NCBI RefSeq assembly: GCF_004354015.1 | Contig: NZ_SMRU01000017.1 | Coordinates: forward strand, 1 to 64,000 | Direction of reading: 5' to 3' | DNA: 64,000 bases | DNA from: Arthrobacter terricola | GTDB taxonomy: Bacteria > Actinomycetota > Actinomycetes > Actinomycetales > Micrococcaceae | Shown here: positions 50,004 to 58,901 of the stretch, piece after piece | Position numbering within the stretch: position 1 is the first letter of the stretch | Layout: every line of letters begins with the position of its first letter | Translations under genes and position numbers: made by a program | The notes under the pieces: model-generated | Database searches by the model: none | What the model saw: the letters and a program-made list of their open reading frames with translations, nothing else | Told to the model about the DNA's origin: nothing

Positions 50004-51137
50004 ATGGACATCGATCCCGTTCTCAAAGCCCTCGCCGCAGCCCTCCACGGTGAGGGTCCCGCCGTCGAAATCATCGTCTCCGCAGACGGCTCACCGCACG
50101 CCGTCGCGGTCCCGACCCCCGGTTTCGAAGGCGCCGCAGTAGTGGTCCGCACGTCCGGTTCCACCGGCACGCCCAAGGCCACGGTGCTTGGCGTGGAGGA
50201 GCTCGCCGCCTCGTCGATGGCCACGGCCATGGCACTCCGGGGCGAAGGGCAGTGGCTCCTTGCCCTCCCGTTGCAGTTTGTCGCCGGCGTCCAGGTGCTG
50301 GTGCGTTCACTTTTCGCCGGTACACGGCCCTGGGTCATGGACCTTTCGGGCGGCTTCACCCCGGAAGCTTTCACCTCGGCGGCGGAAGAACTCACGGACA
50401 CTACCCGTTTCACGGCATTGGTACCCACCCAATTGCAGCGGCTCCTCGACTCGCCCTCACCCGAAACGCTCGCGGTTCTCCGGCGCTTCAACGGCATCCT
50501 CCTCGGCGGCGCGCCCGCGTCAGCGGCCCTTCTGGGTGCCGCCAACAACGCCGGACTCAAGGTGGTGAGCACCTACGGCTCCGCCGAGACGTGCGGCGGC
50601 TGCGTGTACGACGGCACCCCGCTGGAAGGCGTCCAAGTGCGGATCGACGACGACGGCCGCATCCTTTTGGGCGGCGATACCGTGGCTTCGGGCTACTTGG
50701 ACGCGCCTGAGGCGAGTGCAGACGCTTTCTTCGAAGAAGACGGCGTCCGCTGGTACCGGACCAACGACCTCGGCGAGCTCGGCGCCGATGGCACCCTCAC
50801 CGTGCTCGGCCGCGCCGACGACGTCATCGTCACCGGCGGCGTCAAAGCCTCCGCCGCGTTCATCCAGGCAGAGCTGGAAAAGCTCGACGGCGTCACGGCG
50901 GCTTTCGTGGCCGGCGTGCCTTCCCGTGAATGGGGCCAAGCTGTGGCGGCTTACGTCGCGGTCGAGGACAGCTCCGCCGAAAGCATCGAAAATTACAAGG
51001 CCCGCAGCCAGGACGTGCTCGGCACCCTCGCCCCCAAGACCATCCTGACCACCGACGGGCTCATCATGCTTCCCAACGGCAAACCCGACCGCCTGGCCAT
51101 GATCGAACTTCTCACCGAGGTGCATCAGGGAGAATAG
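50004..51137 (+). CDS. menE: o-succinylbenzoate-CoA ligase
   Basis: Adenylating enzyme of 377 residues, which is short compared with the 450-500 of enterobacterial MenE; such short forms are usual in actinobacteria. VVVRTSGSTGTPKATVLG is the P-loop; YGSAETCGGCVYDG and GRADDVIVTGGVKASAAFIQ are further core motifs; the C-terminal Lys lies in PNGKPDRLAM. Activates o-succinylbenzoate for MenB. GGAG precedes ATG, 10 bp behind menB. Confidence 0.94.
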   Translation: MDIDPVLKALAAALHGEGPAVEIIVSADGSPHAVAVPTPGFEGAAVVVRTSGSTGTPKATVLGVEELAASSMATAMALRGEGQWLLALPLQFVAGVQVLVRSLFAGTRPWVMDLSGGFTPEAFTSAAEELTDTTRFTALVPTQLQRLLDSPSPETLAVLRRFNGILLGGAPASAALLGAANNAGLKVVSTYGSAETCGGCVYDGTPLEGVQVRIDDDGRILLGGDTVASGYLDAPEASADAFFEEDGVRWYRTNDLGELGADGTLTVLGRADDVIVTGGVKASAAFIQAELEKLDGVTAAFVAGVPSREWGQAVAAYVAVEDSSAESIENYKARSQDVLGTLAPKTILTTDGLIMLPNGKPDRLAMIELLTEVHQGE

Positions 51138-51210
51138 ATAAGTTCTCACCTGCGTCAACAACCTTCGCCCCCAACGCGAACACCCTGCGAATCAACACGA
51201 GGTACTCAAC

Positions 51211-52092
51211 GTGGCAACAGCTGCACAATGGATCCAAGGCGCCCGATTGCGCACACTGCCGGCGGCGATCGCGCCGGTGCTGATCGGCACCGCGGCCGCC
51301 TATGAACTGCAGTCCTTCAGGATCCTGAACGCCATCCTCGCCGCGTTGGTGGCGCTCCTCCTCCAAATCGGCGTCAACTACGCCAACGACTACTCCGACG
51401 GCATTCGTGGCACCGACGAGGACCGCGTGGGACCGCTGCGGCTGGTCGGTTCGGGCGTGGCCCGGCCGGAACACGTCAAATGGGCCGCGTTCGCCGCCTT
51501 TGGCTTGGCGATGGCCTTCGGTTTGGCCTTGGTGATCATCACCCAGGCGTGGTGGCTGATCCTGGTTGGCGTCGGCTGCGTCCTCGCCGCCTGGGGGTAC
51601 ACCGGAGGTAAGAACCCGTACGGCTACATGGGCCTGGGCGACCTCTTCGTGTTCGTCTTCTTCGGCCTCGTGGCAACGCTCGGCACCACGTACACCCAGG
51701 CCGGACAGGTGAGCCTCCCGGCCGTCATCGGTGCGATCGGAACCGGACTGATCGCCTGCGCCTTGCTCATGGCAAACAACGTCAGGGACATCCCGACCGA
51801 CACCGCCGCAGGCAAACGGACCCTGGCTGTACGGCTCGGCGACCGTCACGCCCGCGAAAGCTACGTCCTGATGTTGGCAGTGGCGATCTTGCTGGTCGTC
51901 GTCCTGGCACCCACCAGGCCGTGGATGCTGATCGTGCTCCTGCTGATCCCGGCCTGCCTCATGCCGGCATGGCTCATGGTCAATGGACGCAAGCGCAAAA
52001 GCCTCATCCCTGTGCTCAAGCAGACCGGCCTGATCAACCTTGGATTCAGCGTGCTGTTCTCCCTCGGCCTTGTGCTGAGCCACGGCTTCTAG
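51211..52092 (+). CDS. menA: 1,4-dihydroxy-2-naphthoate prenyltransferase
   Basis: UbiA-family membrane enzyme of 293 residues that attaches the polyprenyl chain to DHNA. The first Asp-rich motif is NYANDYSDGIRGTDEDRVGP; the second is NNVRDIPTDTAAGKRTLAV, both characteristic of MenA. About eight membrane segments. Start GTG 51211 with GAGG 8 nt upstream. It follows menE by 73 bp and completes the local menaquinone set. Confidence 0.95.
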   Translation: MATAAQWIQGARLRTLPAAIAPVLIGTAAAYELQSFRILNAILAALVALLLQIGVNYANDYSDGIRGTDEDRVGPLRLVGSGVARPEHVKWAAFAAFGLAMAFGLALVIITQAWWLILVGVGCVLAAWGYTGGKNPYGYMGLGDLFVFVFFGLVATLGTTYTQAGQVSLPAVIGAIGTGLIACALLMANNVRDIPTDTAAGKRTLAVRLGDRHARESYVLMLAVAILLVVVLAPTRPWMLIVLLLIPACLMPAWLMVNGRKRKSLIPVLKQTGLINLGFSVLFSLGLVLSHGF

Positions 52093-52124
52093 AACGCCCG
52101 CTGGCGGTCCCAGGGGACTCGAGC

Positions 52125-52448
52125 CTAGGCTTCCTTCGGGCGGCGGTCCTTGGGGCGGCGGTCGTTTTCCACCTTGACCTCGGGGTTTTCATCCACCAGC
52201 CGGTCTTCGATATCGGCGTCTTCGATCTCCAGCGCGGAGCGGATCGGCTTGGCCCGGCCGGAGAAGCGCTCGCGCATTGATGCTGTGGCGTCGTCGCGCT
52301 GCTTCTTGAAGAACAGGAAACTGATGGCGAAAGCTATCAGCCCAGCGTAAATCGCCGCCAGCAACAAACCGGTCTGCAGGAGTGCGAACACCACGAAGAG
52401 CGGCAGGAAGAGCGCAAGGCGGATCAGGGAGTACTTAATGAAAGGCAC
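52125..52448 (-). CDS. DUF4229 small membrane protein
   Basis: Protein of 107 residues with two N-terminal membrane segments (LIRLALFLPLFVVFALLQTG, LLLAAIYAGLIAFAISFLFF) and a charged cytosolic tail ending in KDRRPKEA. Matches the actinobacterial DUF4229 pattern; conserved next to men genes and of unknown function. Converges on menA. Start GTG 52448, apparently leaderless. Confidence 0.78.
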   Translation of the reverse strand: MPFIKYSLIRLALFLPLFVVFALLQTGLLLAAIYAGLIAFAISFLFFKKQRDDATASMRERFSGRAKPIRSALEIEDADIEDRLVDENPEVKVENDRRPKDRRPKEA

Positions 52449-52460
52449 CAGGCAAGTTTA
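52446..52460 (-). promoter_or_regulatory. leaderless promoter of the DUF4229 gene
   Basis: TAAACT on the minus strand (52460-52455), 6 nt (TGCCTG) and GTG 52448. Confidence 0.5.
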
Positions 52461-52516
52461 CCGTCACAGCCTGACTGCACCCTGATGGTGGAACTACCGC
52501 CATCAGCTCCGGCGAC

Positions 52517-52532
52517 TAGACTTGACGTTATG
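52517..52532 (+). promoter_or_regulatory. leaderless promoter of the PLDc_N gene
   Basis: TAGACT (52517-52522), 7 nt and ATG 52530. The frame is open to 52485 but the upstream part is not supported. Confidence 0.5.
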
Positions 52533-52907
52533 CTCCGCGTAGTTGCCGTTGTGGTCGTCTTGCTCGTGTACGTTTATGGCCTGGTGGACGTCATCCGCAC
52601 GGACCGCCGCGAGACTCGCGCAATTTCAAAAACGGCGTGGTTCCTCGTCGTTTTCCTGCTGCCGATCCTCGGTACCGTCTTGTGGTTCCTCCTGGGCCGC
52701 CCCTACGCCAACCGCTCGTACGCCCAGCCGGTGAGCCACACAACGGCTCCCGACGACGACCCCGAGTTCCTGCGGAACCTTGAGGCCCGCCGTCGCAACC
52801 AGGCCGAAGCCGAGCGGCTCAAGAAGCTCAAGGCCGAGCTCGATGCCAAGGAACGCAAGCTCAAGGACGGCAAAAACGCCGAGGACAGCGGCGACGTCAG
52901 CAACTAG
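52530..52907 (+). CDS. PLDc_N (phospholipase D N-terminal-like) membrane protein
   Basis: Protein of 125 residues with two membrane segments and the PLDc_N motif (KTAWFLVVFLLPILGTVLWF followed by LLGRP). The C-terminal half is a charged, coiled-coil-like helix (EARRRNQAEAERLKKLKAEL). No phospholipase catalytic HKD motif is present, so it is not itself a phospholipase. Role unknown. Confidence 0.8.
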   Translation: MLRVVAVVVVLLVYVYGLVDVIRTDRRETRAISKTAWFLVVFLLPILGTVLWFLLGRPYANRSYAQPVSHTTAPDDDPEFLRNLEARRRNQAEAERLKKLKAELDAKERKLKDGKNAEDSGDVSN

Positions 52908-52934
52908 CGCTTTTTCCTGACCTTTTTTGAAACG

Positions 52935-52979
52935 AGAACGACGGCGACACCCACCAAAGCGGAGTGTCGCCGTCGTTCT
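52935..52979. terminator. bidirectional 16-bp hairpin
   Basis: AGAACGACGGCGACAC pairs perfectly with GTGTCGCCGTCGTTCT; T runs flank it on both sides (TTTTTT at 52923-52928 read from the minus strand as A/T tract, TTTG after). Separates PLDc_N from the cytochrome c maturation operon. Confidence 0.9.
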
Positions 52980-53025
52980 TTGCTCAAAAAGGGTCAGGAA
53001 CACGGCCTGCCGGAGACCCGGAAGC

Positions 53026-54099
53026 CTAGGACGGCAGCCCCGAGTACGAGTGCAAACCGTTGAAGAACACATTGACGACCGTGAAGTTGAAGATCACGCA
53101 CAGGTAGCCCGTAATCGACAGCCACGCCGCGCGGGTTCCCGTCCAGCCGCGGGTGGCACGGGCGTGCAAGTAGCCCGCGTAGACCACCCAGATCACGAAG
53201 GTCCAGACTTCCTTGGTGTCCCAGCCCCAGAAGCGACCCCAGGCTTTCTCGGCCCAGATGGCGCCGAACATGAGGGTGAAGGTCCAGCCCACGAATCCCA
53301 CGGTGTTGATGCGGTAGGACAGGTTTTCCAAGCTCAGGGCGTTGGGGACCAGCCGCATGAAGCCCAGTTTGTCCACACCGCCGGCCGCCAAGGTTTTCTG
53401 CCGATGCGATTGCAGCAACTGCAGGGCTGACATGGCAAACGTCAAGGTGAACAGGGACGCGGACATCACGGCGATGGAGACGTGGATGACCAGCCAGTAG
53501 CTTTGGAGTGCCGGAACCAGGTGACCTACCGGGGTCCAGTAAGTCACGGACGCGGCCACCATCATGATGATGGCCAGGCCGAAGACGAAGGTGCCCAGGA
53601 ACCGCAGGTCGCGGCGGATGAGCGAGAGAAGGAACACCGCGACCACCAGGAACGCACCCGTGGTCAGGAACTCGTACATGTTGCCCCACGGCACACGGCC
53701 CGCGCCGATCGCGCGCGTGATCACGCCGGCGCCATGGATCGCCACACCGATGATGGCGACTGCCACCGCCACACGGGCAGGAACGCGGCGCTCAGCGGCG
53801 TACTTCATGTCGCCGCCCGCGGTCTGGCTGACGGAAGCAACGGCCGACGTCGGACGCTCGGCACGGCCGGCCGGCCCGCCGACGTCGTTGCCACCGGCCC
53901 GGCCCGCCGCAACCGGAACCTTGGCCTCGACGGCGACCGACGAAGCGGCCGAGGCCGCCTTGAGGTCTACCGCGCGCAGCGTCTTGCTGCTCTTGGCGAG
54001 GTCCCACGCGAAAGCGATGAACGCCACCGTGTACGTGCCGGCCGCGAGCAGCATGAACAGCTCGCTGTATTGGCCCATGGTTTCGTTGATGGGGAGCAT
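53026..54099 (-). CDS. ccsB: cytochrome c biogenesis protein CcsB/ResC
   Basis: Membrane haem-handling protein of 357 residues of the system II (ResBC) cytochrome c synthetase. The tryptophan-rich WWD-type motif WAEKAWGRFWGWDTKEVWTF is clear, with conserved histidines (IHGAG, VIHVSIAV, GYLHARAT) that bind haem. The N-terminus has an extra segment and a Gly/Ala-rich cytosolic loop. ATG 54099 overlaps the ResB stop by 1 bp (TAATG). Confidence 0.93.
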   Translation of the reverse strand: MLPINETMGQYSELFMLLAAGTYTVAFIAFAWDLAKSSKTLRAVDLKAASAASSVAVEAKVPVAAGRAGGNDVGGPAGRAERPTSAVASVSQTAGGDMKYAAERRVPARVAVAVAIIGVAIHGAGVITRAIGAGRVPWGNMYEFLTTGAFLVVAVFLLSLIRRDLRFLGTFVFGLAIIMMVAASVTYWTPVGHLVPALQSYWLVIHVSIAVMSASLFTLTFAMSALQLLQSHRQKTLAAGGVDKLGFMRLVPNALSLENLSYRINTVGFVGWTFTLMFGAIWAEKAWGRFWGWDTKEVWTFVIWVVYAGYLHARATRGWTGTRAAWLSITGYLCVIFNFTVVNVFFNGLHSYSGLPS

Positions 54100-55871
54100 T
54101 ACTGGTCCTTCGAGGTTGAGGAAGAAACGGTGTCGGTGGGTTGCTCGTCGGAAGAGAACCATTCACGGTGGAGCTGTTCGCGGATCGCGGCCGCCTCTCC
54201 AGCAAGCCTATGGTCTTCACCACGGGCAAGGAGGCCGTACTCCACCATTGTGCGCCCATCCTCGTGGGTTCCCGTCCGCACCCAAACACGTCGGCGGTTG
54301 AGGAACAGCGAAAGCAGCAGGCCTGCGACGGCGAGCAGGGCGAACACCAGGGCGCCGGACTGGCCCGGGTTGTGGTGGATGTCGATACCTATGTACTTCT
54401 TGACGCCGTCGAACGTGATGCTGCCCTTGCCGCCCGGCAGGGTGTAGGTGCCGCCTGGAGCGAGCGCGATGGCCTTCTGGGCCAGGCCGCGGCCATTGAG
54501 CGGAGTCAGCTTGGAAACATCGAGCTCGAAGACGTTCTGCGGGGCACCGTTGTTCAGCCCGAGGTCGCCATAATACGAGTTGAGGTTCAACTGCGGGTTG
54601 ACGAGTTCGGGATCGCCGCTGTAAGACACACCCTGGTCCGTCTCCATCGCGGTGGGCAGGAAGAAGCCCGCGAAGCCAAGCTGATCGGGCTTGGCGTCGG
54701 GAACCTTGATGACCACCGAAGAGTAGTAATTGTCACCCTGCAGCTTGGCTACCACGGGACCTTGCAACGCAACGTTTCCCGCACCATCGCGAACGGTGAC
54801 CATCGGGGCGTAGCCGTTACCCGTCAGGTAGATGCTGGTGTCGCCGAGCATCACGGGATCGTTGACCTTGAGGGTTTGCTGCTTGGCCGCCGCGTTGGGA
54901 GATTCCTTCGTGGTGACCGCGGCGGTGTAGTCGATCGGTTGGCCGAAGTGGGACGGCGATTCGCGGTCGAACGTAGCATCGAACTTGTTCAGCTGGATTG
55001 AGTAGGGTTCCAGCCAGCTGCTTTGGAAGTTGGTTCCGGGACTGAACTGGTCATAGCCGACCAGCGTGTTCACGAACGTGTCGCCTTCCACCAGGATGCG
55101 CTGGCCGCTGTACCCGAACAGCCCGCCGACCGCGACAGAAACCAGGACACCGATCAACGACGTGTGGAAGACCAGGTTTCCCACTTCCTTGAGGAAGCCG
55201 CGTTCGGCACCCAAGGACGGCAGCGCGCCGTCGAGGTCGCGTACTTCCACGCGGTAGCCGCGCTTCTTGAGCAGCGCGGCTGCGTCCTGGATAGCCTTCG
55301 ACGCCGGGATCCCGGCGTCGGCGGGCAGCACAAGGGTTCCGTACTCCGGGAGTCGCGACAACCGCTTGGGCGTCCGCGGCGGCTGGGAGCGCATGGCCTT
55401 GTAGTGTGCGATGGCTCGAGGCGTCACGCAACCGATCAAGGAGATAAACAGCAGGATGTAGATAGCCGAGAACCAGACCGACGAGTAGACATCGTACAGC
55501 TGCACGGAATCCAGGATCTTCCCGTAGTCCGGGTGGTCCTGGATGTACTGCGTGACGATTGCGGGGTTCGCGGGCCGCTGCGGGAACAACGAACCCGGAA
55601 CGGCGGCGACCGCCAGCAGGAGCAGGAGGAACAACGCCGTGCGCATGCTGGTCAGCTGGGTCCACGCCCAACGCAGCATGCCCTTGATGCCAAGGATCGG
55701 CAATGCCGCCTCGGCCTTGGCCTTGTCCACTGCCTTCGCCGCGGCTTTGTCGGCCTTGGTTTTCGCCTTGTCCTTGGCGGGTTTGGCTGCGGTTTTGCCG
55801 GTGGCTTCGCCGCCGTCCAGTTTCGTGGCGGACGTGGTGGAATTCTCTTTACCTTGCACAGGCTCGCTCAT
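54099..55871 (-). CDS. resB: cytochrome c biogenesis protein ResB
   Basis: Partner of CcsB, 590 residues. A cytosolic Lys/Ala-rich tail (about residues 1-50, AKPAKDKAKTKADKAAAKAV) precedes three N-terminal membrane segments (MRTALFLLLLLAVAAVPGSL onward), a large extracytoplasmic domain and a last membrane segment near residue 520. SLFPQRPANPAIV and LYDVYSSVWFSAIYILLFIS mark the ResB family. The TGA of CcdA overlaps its ATG by 1 bp. Confidence 0.93.
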   Translation of the reverse strand: MSEPVQGKENSTTSATKLDGGEATGKTAAKPAKDKAKTKADKAAAKAVDKAKAEAALPILGIKGMLRWAWTQLTSMRTALFLLLLLAVAAVPGSLFPQRPANPAIVTQYIQDHPDYGKILDSVQLYDVYSSVWFSAIYILLFISLIGCVTPRAIAHYKAMRSQPPRTPKRLSRLPEYGTLVLPADAGIPASKAIQDAAALLKKRGYRVEVRDLDGALPSLGAERGFLKEVGNLVFHTSLIGVLVSVAVGGLFGYSGQRILVEGDTFVNTLVGYDQFSPGTNFQSSWLEPYSIQLNKFDATFDRESPSHFGQPIDYTAAVTTKESPNAAAKQQTLKVNDPVMLGDTSIYLTGNGYAPMVTVRDGAGNVALQGPVVAKLQGDNYYSSVVIKVPDAKPDQLGFAGFFLPTAMETDQGVSYSGDPELVNPQLNLNSYYGDLGLNNGAPQNVFELDVSKLTPLNGRGLAQKAIALAPGGTYTLPGGKGSITFDGVKKYIGIDIHHNPGQSGALVFALLAVAGLLLSLFLNRRRVWVRTGTHEDGRTMVEYGLLARGEDHRLAGEAAAIREQLHREWFSSDEQPTDTVSSSTSKDQ

Positions 55872-56626
55872 CAGATCGGCAACTTCACATCGGTTTGGAA
55901 CCAGTACTGCAATTCGGTGACCCAGGCGCTCCACAATCCGGTGGCCATCAAGAGCCCCAGAAGGATCAGGATGCCCCCGCCGACCCTCTGGATGGCCAGG
56001 CGGTGCTTGCGGAAGAAGGACAGGACGCCTATCCCCCTGCGTACTGCGATGGCGATCAGGAGGAACGGAATGCCCAGGCCCAGGCTGTAGACAAACGCCA
56101 GCAGGGCGCCTTTCGTGGCGGACGACCCGCCGGAAAGGCTCAGCAACTGGACAGCTGAATAGGTGGGGCCGATACATGGCGCCCAGCCGAGGCCGAAGGT
56201 GATCCCCAGCAAAGGCGCACCCCACAACCCGGCCGGCGGCTTGGCGTGGATCTTGGCGTCGCGCTGCAACCACCCGAAACCGCCCAGGAAAACCACGCCC
56301 ATGATGATCACCAAGAGGCCCAGTATTTGGGTGATCCACGTATTCTGCCGGCCCGTGATGAGGGTGCCCAACTGGCCGAACGCGCCGCCGAACAGGACGA
56401 AGACCACGGAGAAACCGAGGACGAAGAGTCCGATTCCGGCAAGCATGCGCCCGCGCTTCTGTTTCTGGAGGTCGACGCCGGTCAGCCCGGTCACGTAGCC
56501 GAGGTACCCGGGAACCAGGGGAAGGACGCAGGGCGAGAGGAATGACACGAAACCCGCCAGCAAGGCCACGGGGATGGCCAGCAGCAAGGATCCGCTCAGG
56601 ATGGTCTCGGCAAAGGGGCTATTCAC
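55871..56626 (-). CDS. ccdA: thiol-disulphide transporter CcdA
   Basis: Polytopic membrane protein of about 251 residues that carries reducing power across the membrane to the haem-ligating cysteines of apocytochrome c. FVSFLSPCVLPLVPGYLGYV holds the first redox Cys with its prolines, and GLGWAPCIGPTYSAV the second. Six membrane segments. Start taken as GTG 56626 with AGGTG some 10 nt upstream; a TTG at 56650 inside the preceding gene is less likely. Confidence 0.92.
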   Translation of the reverse strand: MNSPFAETILSGSLLLAIPVALLAGFVSFLSPCVLPLVPGYLGYVTGLTGVDLQKQKRGRMLAGIGLFVLGFSVVFVLFGGAFGQLGTLITGRQNTWITQILGLLVIIMGVVFLGGFGWLQRDAKIHAKPPAGLWGAPLLGITFGLGWAPCIGPTYSAVQLLSLSGGSSATKGALLAFVYSLGLGIPFLLIAIAVRRGIGVLSFFRKHRLAIQRVGGGILILLGLLMATGLWSAWVTELQYWFQTDVKLPI

Positions 56627-56639
56627 GTTGTCCAGGCAC

Positions 56640-57281
56640 CTACTCGGCAACCGCTGAGGTAATGAGCGCCTTCAGGGTGCCCTTTTCGATTTCGCCCAGG
56701 ACGCGGGAGGCAACCTTGCCTTCCTTGTCGAGCACCAACGTGGTGGGCACCGCTCCCGGCGGGACGATGCCGGACACGGACAACAGCACGGCTCCGTCCT
56801 GGTCATTGAAGCTGGGGTAGCTGAGGTTGAAGGTCTTGTCGAACGCGTCGGCCGTGGCTTTCTCGTCCCGGAGGTTTACGCCGTAAAACTGGACGCCCTG
56901 GGGCTTGAACTCCTGGTGAAGCTGCTCCAGGAGCGGCGCTTCGACCCGGCACGGCGCGCACGCGGCAAACCAGAAGTTGAGGACAGTCACCTTGCCCACG
57001 AAGTCCTGCGGAGTCACCGCGGTGCCGTCGAACAGCGTGCCTTTGATGTTCACCGGCGCCTTGCGGTCGGCCTTGGCAAACTCGGTCACTGAGCCGTCTC
57101 CTGCGACGTAGTTCTTGTTGTCGCCGGCCTTCGCCTGCTTCGCGAGGTCGTCCTCCTGGGCACACCCGGACAGCCCGACGGTGAGCGCGGCAATCGCCGC
57201 TCCCCCGGCGGCGAGGATGCTGCGGCGCGATGTCAGGGCAGAATTCATGGTCTTGCGGTTGGCGTTTCGGTCCATCGTCAT
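56640..57281 (-). CDS. resA: ResA/TlpA-like thioredoxin lipoprotein
   Basis: Extracytoplasmic thiol-disulphide reductase of 213 residues. The redox motif is CAPC in NFWFAACAPCRVEAPLLEQL, and GIVPPGAVPTTLVLDKEG carries the cis-proline. The signal contains twin arginines (SRRSILAAGGAAIAAL) and a lipobox LSGC, suggesting Tat export and lipid anchoring. It receives electrons from CcdA. Start at 57281 overlaps the preceding phosphatase stop (ATGA). Confidence 0.9.
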   Translation of the reverse strand: MTMDRNANRKTMNSALTSRRSILAAGGAAIAALTVGLSGCAQEDDLAKQAKAGDNKNYVAGDGSVTEFAKADRKAPVNIKGTLFDGTAVTPQDFVGKVTVLNFWFAACAPCRVEAPLLEQLHQEFKPQGVQFYGVNLRDEKATADAFDKTFNLSYPSFNDQDGAVLLSVSGIVPPGAVPTTLVLDKEGKVASRVLGEIEKGTLKALITSAVAE

Positions 57282-57943
57282 GCTCCGGGCGTACTCGCGG
57301 CGCCGGGCAGCAGCACAGCGGCAGGTTCGGTGTAGTCGACCCGCGCAACCTTGCCGCCGTCGTCGAACACCAACGACGTCAGTGAGGTGAGGGTGCATTG
57401 GCGCTTGCGGGGGTCATGCCAAAGCGGCCGGCCTTCGGCGGCGAGCCGGGTGGCGTAAATGGGGAGCTGGTGGCTCACGAGGATGGCCTCGGCGCCATCG
57501 CCGCCAAGCTCAATCGCCTTCAAGCGGGCGTCGTCGACGGCGGCACGCACCCGGGCGGCCTGCTCCTTGTACGGCTCGCCCCAGGACGGGCGGAGCGGAT
57601 TGCGGTATTCGAACCAGTGCTTGGGCTTGATGAACTCGGAAATGGTGGCGTGCAGTCCCTGGAAGTGGTTTTCGGCCTCGATGATCCTCGGCTCCGTGTG
57701 GATGCTGAGGTTCAGCGCCTGGGACGTAGGCAGCGCGGTTTCCTGTGCCCGAGTGAGCGGCGAGGAAGCGAGGTAGACGATGTTGGCGCCCTGTGCGGCC
57801 CGTGCGGCGAAGTGGTCCGCGAGCATCTGCGCCATCTGGCGGCCGCGGTCGGAGAGGTGGAACTCAGGCAACCGACCGTACAAAACGGCGTCGGGATTGA
57901 AGACCTCGCCATGGCGGAGCAGATGGACAGTTGCTTGGGGCAT
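57278..57943 (-). CDS. histidine phosphatase family protein (phosphoglycerate-mutase-like)
   Basis: Protein of 221 residues with the RHG motif in VHLLRHGEVFNPDAVLYGRL and the second catalytic His in AILVSHQLPIYATRL, with VYLASSPLTRAQETA (the R-x-x-x-T/E motif). A phosphatase or mutase of small molecules in the cytoplasm. First gene of the cytochrome c maturation operon, as in many actinobacteria, although no link to haem is proven. ATG 57943 fits the family start. Confidence 0.9.
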   Translation of the reverse strand: MPQATVHLLRHGEVFNPDAVLYGRLPEFHLSDRGRQMAQMLADHFAARAAQGANIVYLASSPLTRAQETALPTSQALNLSIHTEPRIIEAENHFQGLHATISEFIKPKHWFEYRNPLRPSWGEPYKEQAARVRAAVDDARLKAIELGGDGAEAILVSHQLPIYATRLAAEGRPLWHDPRKRQCTLTSLTSLVFDDGGKVARVDYTEPAAVLLPGAASTPGA

Positions 57944-57983
57944 GTTTACCAGTTTCTCAAAGAAGGCGGTCGATCTGAAATCT

Positions 57984-58020
57984 TCTACGTTTCGTAGAAC
58001 CGAAACTTTCACGTAAAAGT
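57984..58020. promoter_or_regulatory. two palindromes between the phosphatase operon and yceI
   Basis: TTCTACG TTT CGTAGAA (57984-58000) is a perfect 7-3-7 inverted repeat of MarR-operator size. About 5 bp further, AACTTT and AAAGTT face each other around CACGTA (58004-58020). Both lie in the 200-bp divergent region. No MarR gene is in the window. Confidence 0.5.
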
Positions 58021-58057
58021 TCCCTGAAGGTGGAATAAAAGATGCATTTGCATGTTT

Positions 58058-58063
58058 ATACTG
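58058..58063 (+). promoter_or_regulatory. -10 box of yceI
   Basis: TATACT fits the -10 consensus, 85 bp before the ATG, in an AT-rich stretch; no convincing -35 is seen. Confidence 0.4.
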
Positions 58064-58147
58064 GACACAAGGTTCGGTTGACACTTCAACCAAAGCGAAG
58101 CCGAACGTCCGACGAAGCTAGAACCACACCTTCCTTAGGAGAACGCC

Positions 58148-58696
58148 ATGACTCTTCCCGCCAACGTAACCACCGGAACCTGGACCCTCGACAACTCCCA
58201 CAGCGAGATCGGCTTCACCGTCCGCCACGCCGGCATCAGCAAGGTCCGCGGCCAGTTCACCGAAGCCGAAGCCACCCTTGAACTGGGCGGCAGCCTCGCC
58301 GAATCGAAGGTCAACGCCAGCATCCAGACCAACAGCTTCAACTCGGGCGACGTCAACCGCGACGGCCACGTCAAGGGCGAGGACTTCTTCGACGTGGAGA
58401 AGTTCCCGGAGATCACCTTCGTCTCGCGCCACGTCAAGGCCAACGGCGACAGCTTCGACCTCGTCGGCGACCTGACCATCAAGGGCGTTACCAAAGAGGT
58501 CGCCATCGAGACCGAATTCAACGGCGTGGCCGTTGACCCCTTCGGCAACACCCGCGCGGGCGTTTCCGGCGAAACCACCATCAGCCGCAAGGAATTCGGC
58601 CTCACCTGGAACGCAGTACTCGAAGCCGGCGGCGTGCTGGTCAGCGACAAGGTTGTCATCAACCTCGAACTGGCCTTCATCGCACCTGCGGCCTAA
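58148..58696 (+). CDS. YceI-family protein
   Basis: Lipocalin-like beta-barrel protein of 182 residues that binds isoprenoid-like molecules in structurally known relatives. GTWTLDNSHSEIGFTVRHAG, ISKVRGQFTEAEATLELGGS, and later GEDFFDVEKFPEITFVSRHV are diagnostic. No signal peptide, so probably cytosolic here. CTTAGGAG 6 nt before ATG. Its strong terminator and the palindromic upstream region suggest it is a single, regulated gene. Confidence 0.93.
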   Translation: MTLPANVTTGTWTLDNSHSEIGFTVRHAGISKVRGQFTEAEATLELGGSLAESKVNASIQTNSFNSGDVNRDGHVKGEDFFDVEKFPEITFVSRHVKANGDSFDLVGDLTIKGVTKEVAIETEFNGVAVDPFGNTRAGVSGETTISRKEFGLTWNAVLEAGGVLVSDKVVINLELAFIAPAA

Positions 58697-58734
58697 GTCC
58701 CGCTCGACCGGCCGGCTAGCCGAAGCCGCAGCTG

Positions 58735-58788
58735 AATGGCGCCTTCGGGGGAGCACACCAAGCAGTGTGCAGCCTCGAAGGCGCCATT
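58735..58788 (+). terminator. terminator after yceI
   Basis: AATGGCGCCTTCG (58735-58747) pairs with CGAAGGCGCCATT (58776-58788). The loop contains its own small hairpin (GCACAC/GTGTGC). Followed by TTCG. Confidence 0.8.
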
Positions 58789-58886
58789 TCGTCTCTTGCG
58801 GAATCACCCGCCAATTGTTCGCCTAAAACCCGATGCTTAGCAGCGAATTGGCCAAGAATTTCCTAGGAATCCTTAAACCTCAGGTC

Positions 58887-58901
58887 TACAGTGAAGCCAT
58901 G
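58887..58901 (+). promoter_or_regulatory. leaderless promoter
   Basis: TACAGT (58887-58892), 6 nt (GAAGCC) and ATG 58899. Confidence 0.5.
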
